Shown in pieces: positions 1-11,882 of a stretch of 64,000 nt of DNA. Numbering within the stretch: position 1 is the stretch's first letter; the number at the start of each line of letters is the position of its first letter. The position numbers and the translations under genes are program-made. A model generated the notes under the pieces. The model saw nothing but the letters and a program-made list of their open reading frames with translations. It did not search any database and had not been told where the DNA came from. This DNA comes from Bugula neritina (taxonomy: Eukaryota > Bryozoa > Gymnolaemata > Cheilostomatida > Bugulidae). Location of the stretch: NCBI GenBank assembly GCA_964035545.1, contig OZ037766.1, forward strand, positions 23,892,767 to 23,956,766, given 5' to 3'.

Positions 1-1044
1 CGTGTGTCTCAAATTGCTGCAGCTTACATTAAAAATATTAAACTGATTTGACTTTTTGTTAATAATGCTTACTCCAACTTATCCTAGTTGCTTTAATGTG
101 TTGTAACAACAGGGTATGTATTGCGTAACAAAATCAAATTTGCATATAATATTGGTAATATTTTATCTCCATGCAACATTCTTCGTCTCTATCCTATTAT
201 AGGAAAAGTAATATAAAGCAGCAAATTAACAATAAAAGCATATTTTTTTAACAATAATTATTATAATAAGGCTGGTAGTATACCTGTTTCATTTCTAAAT
301 AACGAAATGGCAATTGAGAGTTGGTACTTGCTAGGAACTATATAAACGGGGATACCAGAAAATTTGCTAGTAGATCACAAAATCAAATTAAACACCTGCA
401 TAACTCATCAACTGACATAATTTATGCAAAAATAAAGTCTAGCTATATGATAAGGTCATAGGTATTTCAATATATTTCCCAAAAACTTCAATTTTACACA
501 AGTTTTACTTCGGCTTGCTGAAAAAAACTATCAGCACATAAACCCGTTATTACCAGACATGAGTACAGGAAGTTACAAAAAAGTTATTTCATTAGCAATA
601 AACTGTGAAGAAAAATGTTAAGTACAACTGTACTAGTATATGTATTTTGCAATTCGAACTCTAATAATTCATTTATAAAAGTTCATAAAATGGAGATAAC
701 TGTAAATACATATTAGCAATAACTGTAATCTAATATATGTATTTCAAAAATAAATAAAGTATGTAGGCTATAGAAAAGTATTGCAAAGCAGAAAGATATT
801 TAATCATTGTAGCTGCTTTATAATGTTTATTTTCATCAACCATTACCTGCAGTTTAGATTTACTCGCACAATTTAAATATTACATTCGGCTATATATAAT
901 TATAAATTACAGATAACATTAATTGCTGAATAAAATGTAAAAGTCACTAAAAGTGAGTAAGTGTTATAATGTAGCTTACTGGTCCAAGTCTATTTGACAT
1001 TTATGTATCATTTATTTCCCTAACCTCTTTTTAACTAGCTAACT

Positions 1045-1373
1045 CAGGGCTGTCCAACAGGTGGCCCAAAGCCTGGATGTGGACCCCAAACTACATTTAT
1101 GTGACCCTCAAAAACATAACAAATGAAACTGTTTTGCACATACATATAAAGTAGAATGGAAGGAACATCAATTTTTAAATTTCTTATTTATATATGCAAA
1201 AAAAATATGCAGACTGCAGTGACTATTGGAACTTTATTGCGTAATGGTATATAGAAATCTGGAATAAAGTAATTTAAGAAAATTGAAATGTCTTGGTCTC
1301 TAGCTAAACTTTACCCTTGTCATAAAATAGTTCATTTTAGTGGCCCTTGCTTTGTAAAGGTTAAACACCCCTG
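1045..1373. mobile_element. hAT-like MITE in intron 1 of gene A
   Basis: A block of about 330 bp begins CAGGGCTGTCCAAC and ends GTTAAACACCCCTG, which are inverted-repeat ends of hAT type. Flanks agctaact and agctataa look like a decayed 8-bp target duplication. There is no coding capacity. Counterparts sit at the same intron position in genes B, C and D, so the insertion predates the gene duplications. Confidence 0.5.
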
Positions 1374-1554
1374 AGCTATAAATACTCCGGAATCTTGATA
1401 GTATATATAATAAGCATATAATTATGGTATTTAAAATCTCTAGTGATTCTTGTAGTAATTTTAGCACTTTCATATTCCAACCTGCTTCTGAATTTAAACT
1501 TGATGACAACTGCAAGAGTTGCTTGACTTTTTAATTATATATGTTCCTTTATAG

Positions 1555-4485
1555 TTAGTGTTGCTGATGCCTCTCAAGGTTTGCTGGGTCTACTGCAGAA
1601 CCTCGTCTCAGTGACAGTGAATGAGACAGGAAGTGATGTCACAGTTCCTTTAGTAGCACCAGGAACAGAATTAATGACAGTTCCAACACAAAGTACTTCT
1701 TCCATGACTGCTCAAAGAGATACACAGACATCTGAACTTACAACATCTACAACTCCATCAATCAGTAAAACAACAACACCTAGAAGTCTTTTAGATTTAT
1801 TGAAAAGCGTTGTTTCAGTGACAGTTAATGAAACAGGAGCTGATGTTACACTTCCATTGAAAGTAGTTGGGACTGGAATGGAAACATCTCCTGTAGTAAA
1901 GACAAGTACTACCACTAAAACAATACCAACTATTACTACTACAACAATACCAAGTACTACCACTACAGAAACACCAACTACTACCACTACAGCAATACCA
2001 TCTACTACCACTACAACAATACCAAGTACTACCACTAAAACAATACCCACTACTATTTTTATCAGTTCTGTTTCCATCTGATGTAGTATTAGTGTTCTAT
2101 CAGTTAAAACAAATTAATTATATGCATTTACTGATGATTAACAATTTGTGCAAGATTTGTTATAAATTATTATTAACATTATAGATATTGATGAATGTAC
2201 CTTGAAAGCAGATGACTGTCACCCTGATGCTAACTGTATAAATACTAATGGTTCTTTCAACTGTCAATGTAAAGATGGTTACAGTGGTAGTGGAGTGTCA
2301 TGTAGAGGTAAGTATAGCTTCTTTACTTTTACCTGATGCTATATTTATCTAAAGAAGTGTGACCGAAATTCTAGGGTGTTTTATTTGCTTACATACATGC
2401 ACATGCTTATTGGTGCCTATAATAACAGTTATATATAAATAATATATTTTGTTATTTCTTTTCTGCAATGTAATAAATGTTTGATAGATGTAATGAGACA
2501 GCAGACAACTGTCACTCTAAATTCTAACTGCGCAAATACTGATGGTTCTTATGAGCATATTTGTAAAGATGGTTATGCAAGAAATGAATACTAATGTTCA
2601 GATAATTATCAAAAAATGAGAATTTCTTTGAAGTGTTGAGAGTACAGGCACTATTCTTAGTAGTAAATAGGTAGACAAAATTCAAATTTGTTTCCAAGTG
2701 TTTATATACCCAGCTTAGTATTCTATACATATCTTATATCAATCTTGTCTTCTCAGTATACTATTGAAGTCTTAATTTTGTAGATGTAGATGAATGTTCT
2801 ATAAAAACAGACTCCTGTGATAAAGCAGCTAATTGTGTCAATACCCTGGGGTCTTATACATGTAAATGTAAAACTGGTTATGTTGGTAATGGAAGAGAGT
2901 GTACAGGTCAGTATTATAGCTATTTATATTACATTATTATTTTTTTAGAAGAAAATTGATAGCATTTTTAAATTACATAAAAAATTTATGTTGATGCTAA
3001 GTATTTGATGACAACCAATGTTTAGTTCACATGGACTATAACTGTAACTATTATTTTTTTTATTATTTTGAGTTTTCAGCAATTTTGATCAAGTTTCAAA
3101 ATAAAGTGTACTTTGCATATGCAACTGTTTTTTTTTCAAAATTTATGAATTTGAACTAATATGTATCTAAACATATGTTTGGAAAAGGTTAGGCTTAATT
3201 TAGTTAATTTCAATTATTTGCAATTCATCAATATTGACAATAAGTTTTCATAATATATAGTTTCTTATTAAGGTAATATATAAATTACAGCCACCAGAAA
3301 TTTACTTTAAAAGTCAGAGCCATTTACTCTCATAATTTGTTTACTCTTATTGAATTACAGCTTCATCAATTAATCCTGATGTCTGTAAGACATGTTCAGC
3401 TGATGCATCATGTAGATGGGAGTTCCTTAAAGGATTGCATTGCAAGTGTGATTCTGGTTTCTCAGGAGATGGAAAACACTGTGAAGGTTCGCTTGTAGCT
3501 TGAGTAATACTTACCAAACAGTTTTATAGTTTTTGTTATAGACTAATTGATTAGATTGTTATAGTAAAAGAGTAAATAATTATTATTGGCTGTAGTATAT
3601 AATATAATAGTAAATAATTATTATTGGTTAGAGTGTAGTACATCCGTAAATATTAATGATTCACTAAGAAGTTGAACCTCACCTGTTTTGGGCAAATATA
3701 GTTGCACAAAATAATTGTTTGTCTGAAAAAGGAAGTAAATTTAATTCATATGCACAATTATTTATAAAATAGAAAACTTTACTCAATTTTCCACATGACA
3801 TAAAATGTGTATGGAAATGGTTTGCTAAGCAAACTGCTAAATACTAAAATGAAATACATAAAAATTCATATAACAATGACAAGTTTTATAAATGCACATG
3901 CACACAGATTTGAATTAAGCACTTAACCATAATGCAAATCAAAAGCATGAACTCAAAGTTATATATAGTACGGAGAGGTTGACCATTACAGTACATAGTA
4001 ATACTTTTGCTAATAATATTTCAATAGAATCTAGTAGTATAAATGATATTTATAATTGTATTTATGATAAACTATAACTTTGAGGTATTAGGTAATATGA
4101 CAAAAGATAAAAGAAATTATTTTTATCAATGTAGTCAATACTCACAAATACCAATGCTCACAAAAAATTTTTCTATCAAAGCTAATAAACAAAAAGCCTG
4201 ATTATATTTTGCTTACACATTGAACAGTATTACTTTCTATATTTCTTGCTACAAAATTAGCTGCCTTAAATACCCACCAGTCTATGCATTACCTTGCTAT
4301 ATTTATCTCATTGTCTTGCAGATATAAACGAGTGTACCTCTAACAACCCACCAGCTTGTAGCTCCAATGGATTTTGTATAAATACTGTTGGTTCTGCTTT
4401 TTGCCACTGTAACCCTGGATATGTTGGAAATGGTTTTGATTGCGTTCACCAAGACTTCTTCAAGTCATTTGAAAACTTTGGCTAA
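1555..4485 (+). CDS. Gene A: A-type secreted mucin/EGF protein, 5' exon outside window
   Basis: Exons read by splice sites and phase: 1555-2064 (Thr-rich), 2185-2307 (EGF), 2784-2906 (EGF), 3361-3486 (EGF variant) and 4322-4485 (terminal EGF, stop TAA 4483-4485). All junctions are phase 1, so EGF cassettes of 123, 123 and 126 nt are symmetric. The mucin exon starts VSVADASQG and carries two copies of a motif [21 protein letters not shown], then a PTS tract (TTTTTIPS-like). Two EGFs begin DIDEC/DVDEC and the terminal one DINEC, the calcium-binding EGF signature; the protein ends FKSFENFG with no transmembrane segment, so it is probably secreted. The signal exon should lie just left of position 1, because positions 1-1554 match the first intron of gene B (from about 6613). 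The mucin exon donor (ATCA/gttctg) is weak but keeps phase, and gene D shares it. Cellular role unknown. Confidence 0.72.
2488..2601 (+). pseudogene. Decayed EGF exon inside gene A
   Basis: A 114-nt phase 1-1 block sits between two EGF exons, with an acceptor-like TTGATAG before it. It still reads [20 protein letters not shown], an EGF remnant, but the first cysteines have been replaced (VMRQQTT), a TAA stop lies at 2592-2594, and the donor is gone (TTCAG followed by ataatt). The same remnant with the same lost donor occurs at 16,895-17,008 and 19,325-19,212, so the decay predates the duplications. Confidence 0.75.
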
Positions 4486-6055
4486 TAAAACGTTGAAATG
4501 AATTAAGTTAAAGTTGCCAGTTAACATATAATTACTGACAATAAACATATTGAGTGTTATATGTTTTATATAATATTGTGTTTCACATGTATGATATCCA
4601 AATTTCCTTTTGTTATTAAAGCAAGGCTTGCAGTGATTTTTTATAAAAATACTTAAAGTTTTCTTCTTTTTTTTAATCAATAATCGATCATTAATAAAAT
4701 GTTTTAGCCTATAGCTGCAGTTATATGTGCACATGCACTCATAAAATAACAAAAATGCTGGCAGTTTATGGCTACTTAAAAGCATTATTTTTATTCAGAA
4801 TATCTTTGAAGTAACATTCTATGACATTTAGTGTAGAGAAAATATTTTTTTATAAAAAATTGGGTCAACTTTACATGAGCAGATTGCATGATCAATGTTA
4901 TGTCATTATAAATGTAGATATTCTATAATGATTTAAAGTTGCTTAAACTAGCATTTCGTTTTATTAGCATGAAATTGGCCAAGCAATGTCAAAGAAGTAC
5001 TCTGATCAGATATATTATACACTTGCTTAGTTGTGAGTTGTAAGTCTATACAACTCTTATAGTTATTTAAACTACCCTTATCAACGATATTGCTGGCAAC
5101 AGCTCCCAGAGTCTATTAGATTATTATGCATACCTATCTATTTTATGTTAAATTGATCATAAATTTATATTATAGTACTAATATTGTTTTTGGAGTTATA
5201 AAAGGATTTAGTTGAACTTACTAATCAAGGTTAGAAAACAACAAATAACGTATTATTATTTTCAGACGCTTATATACTAGTGACCTTAAATTAGCCAGCA
5301 TGCCACCTGGATAACTATCTGGGTCATTAAACACATCTTATATAACAAAGCTTGTCATTAAATTTAAGAATAGATAAAAGAAAAGTTAAATGTGGATATT
5401 TGGAAGAGAAACTGATTATGCAATATACTAGTATATATAGAAAAGCATTGTAGATTGAAAAGTACAGATGGGAAAAAAATGAGTAAAATAGTTCGAGTGA
5501 ATGTTTTGCAAAAGCATGAGTTTTGGCCAATGTTGAAGCACACTACAATAAGAAGGAAGTAATGGAGAATTTTTCTTATCTATGAAATTTGCTAATTTCA
5601 TAGTTATACAATATTTATCAGTGGTATTACTTGCTATAATATAAAGTTCAAAACAACCTAATTAACTCAATTATTCTGCTCATTTTTAAAAGTGTTTGTA
5701 CAACTTGATAATAATCACCACTCTCATCACAAATTGTAAGTTCAAAACACTTTAGTTTAAGAACTATTTCATCTATGGCTGATAGATTTCTATATAGGTT
5801 AAGAAAATAGATTAAAGACTAATAGGGATTGGGTTGTGATTTTCATTGGCTGCCATCAAATAGATTATATACTCTTTATTTTGATAAAAAATATTGTGGC
5901 ATACATTGAGCTTACTTTCTCACATTTCACCACCAAGTTTTCTGATAACAAAAAAGTACTGCATATAACTGATAGTCAGCTTTGCATGCTAGCATTTTAA
6001 AACTTCACAAGTCAAGAAACGTTTTGCAAGGGAAAGCAAACTGTCAGCAACTGCC
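4486..6055. other. Intergenic A-B spacer
   Basis: No coding exon is seen. AT-rich sequence holds a polyadenylation-type AATAAA close to the end of gene A (AATAAA at 4484-4489 overlaps the stop codon; another near 4540). The interval is repeated in inverted form at about 22,212-23,774 and in direct form at about 25,370-26,935, so it is part of the duplicated unit. The last few hundred bases before 6056 are the best conserved and may include the gene B promoter. Confidence 0.6.
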
Positions 6056-7677
6056 ATGTTTACTCTTCATAAATGTGTTTTCTTGTTGATTCTGATGGAA
6101 GGTGGTATGAGAGGTAAGTGAGGCTATACCGTCAGTTTAGCACAAAGCAAGATGTAGGTTATACAGCATCATTCTCAAGAATTAGCTACTTAAAGTTAGT
6201 TTTTGAACTATTACCTATATTATACAATAATATAAAAAAATACTGGTGTGGAAATTTCATGCTGTTATACCTACTGGGTTTTTTTTCTAAATGAATATAA
6301 GATTTGTATTTTTGTTATTTTAGCAGAGACTTGATTATTTTTAGTGATTTTTCAGCAACAATTCTATCTTTTTAAAATTGCAGATATTATTTTCACTGAG
6401 CCATTTAGAATGACACTTTGTATCGATAACTTAGCAGCTTACATATATTGAGTTTAGTAAGGTAGCTTTCAGGTGCTTTTTGTAAACTTATTTAGGTACT
6501 TTCTCTGTAAAAATTTTGATATTAGAATTCATGAAATTTATTTGAAAAATTGCATAATATCAGGGTCTGATGTTTCAAAAATCAATTTATTCGGTTGTAT
6601 TTTTAGTTCCACGTGTGTCTCAAATTGCTGTAGCTTACATTAAAAATATTAAACTAATTTGACTTTTTGTTAATAATGCTTACTCCAACTTATCCTAGTT
6701 GCTTTAATGTGTTGTAACAACAGGTTAGGTATTGCGTAACAAAATCAAATTTGCATATAATATTGGTAGTATTTTATATCCATGCAACATTCTTCGTCTC
6801 TATCCAATTATAGGAAAAGTAATATAAAACAGCACATTGACAATAAAAGCATAATTTTTTAACAATAACTAGTATAATAAGGCTGGTAGTATACCTGATT
6901 CATTTACTTATAAGTCACATTTCTAAATAACGAAATGGCAATTGAGAGTTGGTACTTGCTAGGAACTATATAAACGGGGATACCAGAAAATTTGCTAGTA
7001 GATCACAAAATCAAATTAAACACCTGCATAACTTATCAACTGACATAATTTATGCAAAAATAAAGTCTAGCTATAAAAAGTTCATAGATATTTTAATATA
7101 TTTCACACAAAAATTCAATATTACACAAGTTTTACTTTCTATTGCTGAAAAAAAATTATCAACACATAAACCAGTTATTACCAGACATGAGTACAGCAAG
7201 TTGCAAAAAATTATTTTATTAGCAATAAACTGTAAAGAAAAATCTTAAGTACAACTGTACTAGTTAGTATATGTATTTTGCAATTCAAACTCTAATAATT
7301 CATTTATAAAAGTTCATGAAATGGAGATAACTGTAAACACATATTAGCAATAACTGTAATCTAATATATGTATTTCAAAAATAAATAAAGTATGTAGGCT
7401 ATAGAAAAGTATTGCAAAGCAGAAAGATATTTAATCATTGTAGCTGCTTTATAATGTTTATTTCCATCAACTATTACCTGCAGCTTAGATTTACTCGCAC
7501 AATTTAAATATTACATTCGGCTATATAATATAATTATAAATTACAGATAACATTACCTGCTGAATAAAATGTAAAAGTCACTAAAAGTGAGCAAGTGTCA
7601 TAATGTAGCTTACTGGTCCAAGTCTAGTTGACATTTATGAATCATTTATTTCTTAACCTCTTTTTAACTAGCTAACT

Positions 7678-8010
7678 CAGGACTGTCCAACAGGTGGCGC
7701 AAAGCCTGGATGTGGACCCCAAACTATAACATTTATGTGACCCTCAAAAACATAACAAATGAAATTGTTTTGCACATACATATAAAGTAGAATGGAAGAA
7801 AAATCAAGTTTTAAATTTCTTATTTATATATGCAAAAAAATATGCAGACTGCAGTGACTATTGGAACTTTATTGTGTAATGGTTTATATAGGAATCTGGA
7901 ATAAAGTAATTTAAGAAAATTGAGATGCTGTGGCCCCCAGCTAAATTTTACCCTTGTCACAGAGTTGTCCATTTCAGTGGCCTTTGCTTTGTAAAGGTTA
8001 AACACCCCTG
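7678..8010. mobile_element. hAT-like MITE in intron 1 of gene B
   Basis: Counterpart of the element at 1045-1373: it begins CAGGACTGTCCAAC and ends AAACACCCCTG, flanked by agctaact and agttataa. Non-coding. It is inherited by duplication of the host gene, not an independent insertion. Confidence 0.5.
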
Positions 8011-8620
8011 AGTTATAAATACTTCGGAATCTTGATAGTATATATAATAAGCATATAATTATGGTATTTAAAATCTCTAGTGATTCTTGTAGTAATTTTG
8101 GCACTTTCATATTAATTCCAACCTGCTTCTGAATTTAAACTTGATGACAACTGCAAGAGTTGCTTGACTTTTTAATTCTATATGTCACTTTATAGTTAGT
8201 GCTGCTGATGCCTCTCAAGGTTTGCTGGGTTTACTGAAGAATTTTGTCTCAGTGCCAGTAAATGAGACAGGAAGTGATGTCACAGTTCCTTTAGTAGTAC
8301 CAGGAACAGAAGTAATGACAGTTCCAACACAAAGTACTTCCTTCAAGACTGCTCAAAGAGATACACAAACATCTGAACTCACAACATCTACAACTCCATC
8401 AATCAGTAGAACAACAAAATCTAGAAGTCTCTTGGACTTATTGAAAAGTGTTGTTTCAGTTACATTTAATGAAACAGCAGCTGATGTTACAGTTCCATTG
8501 ATAGTAGTTGGGGGTAAACTGCCTATAGTAAAGACAACTACTACCATTAAAGCCAGACCAACCGCTACCACTACAAACACACCATCTACTACCACAACAA
8601 CAACACTATCTACTACCACA

Positions 8621-9490
8621 ACAGAAACACCAACTACTACCAATACAGCCTTACCGACTACTACCACAATAAAAACACCAACTACTATCACTACAGCGAT
8701 ACCAACTACTACCGCTACAGTGATACCAACTACTACCACAACAGAAACACCAACTACTACCAATACAGCCTTACCGACTACTACCACAATAGAAACACCA
8801 ACTACTATCACTACAGCGATACCAACTACTACCGCTACAGTGATACCAACTACTACCACAACAGAAACACCAACTACTACCAATACAGCCTTACCGACTA
8901 CTACCACAATAGAAACACCAACTACTACCACAACAACAACACTATCTACTACCACAACAGAAACACCAACTACTACCAATACAGCCTTACCGACTACTAC
9001 CACAATAAAAACACCAACTACTATCACTACAGCGATACCAACTACTACCGCTACAGTGATACCAACTACTACCACAACAGAAACACCAACTACTACCAAT
9101 ACAGCCTTACCGACTACTACCACAATAGAAACACCAACTACTATCACTACAGCGATACCAACTACTACCGCTACAGTGATACCAACTACTACTACAACAG
9201 AAACACCAACTACTACCAATACAGCCTTACCGACTACTACCACAATAGAAACACCAACTACTATCACTACAGCGATACCAACTACTACCGCTACAGTGAT
9301 ACCAACTACTACCACAACAGAAACACCAACTACTACCAATACAGCCTTACCGACTACTACCATAATAGAAACACCAACTACTATCACTACAGCGATACCA
9401 ACTACTACCGCTACAGTGATACCAACTACTACCACTACAGTGATACCAACTACTACCACTACAGTGATACCAACTACTACCACTACAAAA
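8621..9490 (+). repeat. 120-bp tandem repeat coding the PTS mucin tract of gene B
   Basis: Units of 120 bp (40 codons, reading like ETPTTTNTALPTTTTIETP) recur with starts at about 8621, 8741 and 8861, then again at about 8952, 9072, 9192 and 9312. An interruption at about 8927-8950 repeats the sequence at 8591, giving a higher-order period of 336 bp. All periods are multiples of three, so the frame stays open. The tract is rich in Thr and Pro, as expected for dense O-glycosylation. Confidence 0.9.
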
Positions 9491-11698
9491 GCACGAACCA
9501 CAAAAGCTTCCAAACTGTGTGATAGTGTGTTAGTAGACTTTTTCTCAGTAACTTTACCCAACACATATGATAACAGTTTTAATACAATGTTATTGATGCA
9601 GTTTGCTATGGCTAAAACGGTGAGTTGTCACTGCATATATATTCACAATATTACTATACTACATATTAAACTAATGTTTGAAGTAATATTTTAGGAAATC
9701 CAAAAAAGTTTTTAACAAGGCTAAAGATAGTTTGGTTATGTGTAAGTTACAATGGAGTCATTTTAATTATTATACATGTGCAGATAGTTATCAACAGATA
9801 TATATATATATATATAGGCTTATTTGGATGCTGTATACTATTATTGTGTATAACTAAAGTGACCAGTTTGTATAAAATCAAGTAAATATTTGAGAATGAC
9901 TAGAATTATAACTGAAGTCATGTGTTGTAGTGTGATTGGTATAACATTTTGAAAATAGTTTTTTCTGCTAATATTGTTATATATTTGATGCATGCAACTT
10001 ATTTTAGTGTTTGAAAAAAATGCATCTTACGATCTTAATAATTTATAAATAAGCTAACAAGACATCAGCGATAAATAGTTTCAAGTGACAGCATGAGCAC
10101 TATTTATATAACAATGAACAAATGAGTTAGTTCAGCTAATCGAGTTACTGCAGATATTTCAAGCTATAACTCTAATTATTGCTGTTGCTAGTCGCTGCCG
10201 TTTTAGTGTAGGCCTATTGTATAACTGGAAAGGTTTTTGTACTGATCCTTTTTTGTAATTTGTAGGCAACTAGGATTCCAATTTAATTTCAATTTTTAAT
10301 TTACTTGTGATATATATTTTATTTAACTCAAAATCATTGTTTATTCTATAAATTTCAATTATCTCCCCAACAGTAACGTATTTTATCAAGTTTCAACCCA
10401 TTCAAGTAAGAGTTTTGCATTATATACTATTCTATATGTCTGTACAACTCAAACCACACAAAAACTATACTAGTATCAAGTTAGACTTTTAAAGAGGAAA
10501 GTTAAAAGTGTTTCTAATCCACAAAGTACAACAGCTTTCTAAAAGTTTGAAATGCCTAACATCTCTAATTTTACTCCAGTGCTCTACCTGCTGCTATAAT
10601 TTGTTATGATGTCCCAAATAGTGTGAAACGCATGGTATTTGCTAAAAGTATCACATAATTAAAGGGTTTACATTTTCTGCTTTTTTATTCAGCGTGAAGT
10701 TATGACAGGACGTCAACAAGTCATAAATAAATTATTTGTGATGGGCAGTAATTTTTGTTCATTATAATCATCTCAGCTTGGTAACAAATTGATACCTTAT
10801 CTATAGTGTTTTAACTCAAATAATGAAGTCAACTTTAAAGTATAGTATAAAAGATGATTTGCAATAAGTATTTTTACATCTGGTAAACTATTATATATTT
10901 AGTATAACCTCTATTAATTGTCCTTAAAGACATGGTATACATATAATATACTAAATATTTAATACTTTAAGTTTGACTTCAACAAAACAGCTCCTTATAA
11001 TCTGTCACAACTGTTCATTGATATATAACATGGTAAGCAATATACATAGTGTACACATAGTATACAAAAGCTTGTTTATACATAGTATATAAAAGTTATT
11101 TATAATTGGTTTTTGTAGTTCGAACAGTTCTTGATAGACAGGAATACACAGAACACCGGATATAAAGTTGCTGATGTCAGTTGCTATTCCAACTCTCCAA
11201 CTGATTACGCCTGCAGAACCACATGTGAGCAGAAACCAACCAGGTTACGCCAAAAGAGAAGTCAATCCCAGATCTCTTTAGACTTTAACAATTATCTTCA
11301 AAACAAAAACTCATTTGTTAATATTTTAAAGTATATTCAGATGAATGGAGTATCAGCAGCCAATTTGACAGCAAAAGTCAACAACACTGGTGGACAAGGA
11401 GTTCTAGCAGGGACAAACTTCACTGTTTCTGGTAATCCATCCATCTCTAGTCATCAGCAAATACTAATACCAGCAACTAATACCACAGCAACAACACCAA
11501 CTACTACTACTACTACTACAAAAATACCACATAATATCATTACAGAAGCTCCAACTACTAATGCTACAAAGAGACCAACTACTGCTGCAACAGACACAAC
11601 AACTGTCACCATTGCAACAGCAAGAAATGCTACTACAATGTTAACCAATGTCCTTCCTGAGACTTCAAATATGGGTACAGAAGTCAAAGCATCAGCCA

Positions 11699-11775
11699 GT
11701 TATAACTAGTTATAACAAATTATTAACATTTTGTGATGCACTCTAGAGTGCATCACAAAATGTTAATAATTTGTT
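11699..11775. repeat. Perfect 62-bp palindrome in exon 3 of gene B
   Basis: Arms 11,714-11,744 and 11,745-11,775 (31 bp each) are exact reverse complements with no spacer, centred on CTCTAGAG. An 18-bp palindrome, GTTATAACTAGTTATAAC, overlaps at 11,699-11,716. Gene C reads straight through here (gccagttataagagtgcat), so 11,705-11,744 is an insertion of 40 nt. This is the pattern left by replication template switching or fold-back repair. It shifts the frame and brings in a stop. Confidence 0.92.
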
Positions 11776-11882
11776 CATGATTTTAATGGGCGGAATTAAC
11801 ATTAATACCCACAAAGATAACATTATAATAGAACAACCAAGAAGCTATGAATCAGAGATAGCTCAAACAACAGATAAAACAG

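Larger units (their letters stand above)
6056..11709 (+). pseudogene. Gene B: B-type mucin/EGF gene, open part, truncated by a stop
   Basis: Exon 1 (6056-6113) encodes a signal peptide starting [14 protein letters not shown], donor gtaagt, phase 1. Exon 2 (8196-9619) begins VSAADASQG, has two VSVxxNET motifs, a very long PTS repeat tract, then LCDSV...AKT with donor gtgagt, phase 0. Exon 3 (11,119 onward) begins FEQFLIDRN and contains a four-Cys module with an RQKR basic site (11,248-11,259). It should run to the donor at 11,882, but a 40-nt insertion at 11,705-11,744 introduces TAG at 11,707-11,709. The predicted product is then about 690 aa and lacks both downstream EGF domains, which are still open in the DNA. 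Against gene C it also lacks one extra module copy. It could be a secreted truncated mucin or a pseudogene; the sequence does not decide. Confidence 0.7.

Noticed and set aside
8621-9490. Regular repeats that might suggest a CRISPR-like array
   Set aside because: The repeats are contiguous, in frame and lack spacers; this is a mucin VNTR in a eukaryotic exon.
8353-9564. Long minus-strand open frame rich in Val (VVVVGVSV...)
   Set aside because: It is the antisense shadow of the Thr-rich mucin repeat of gene B (ACT/ACC triplets read as Val); the same shadow appears opposite the mucin exons of genes A and C.
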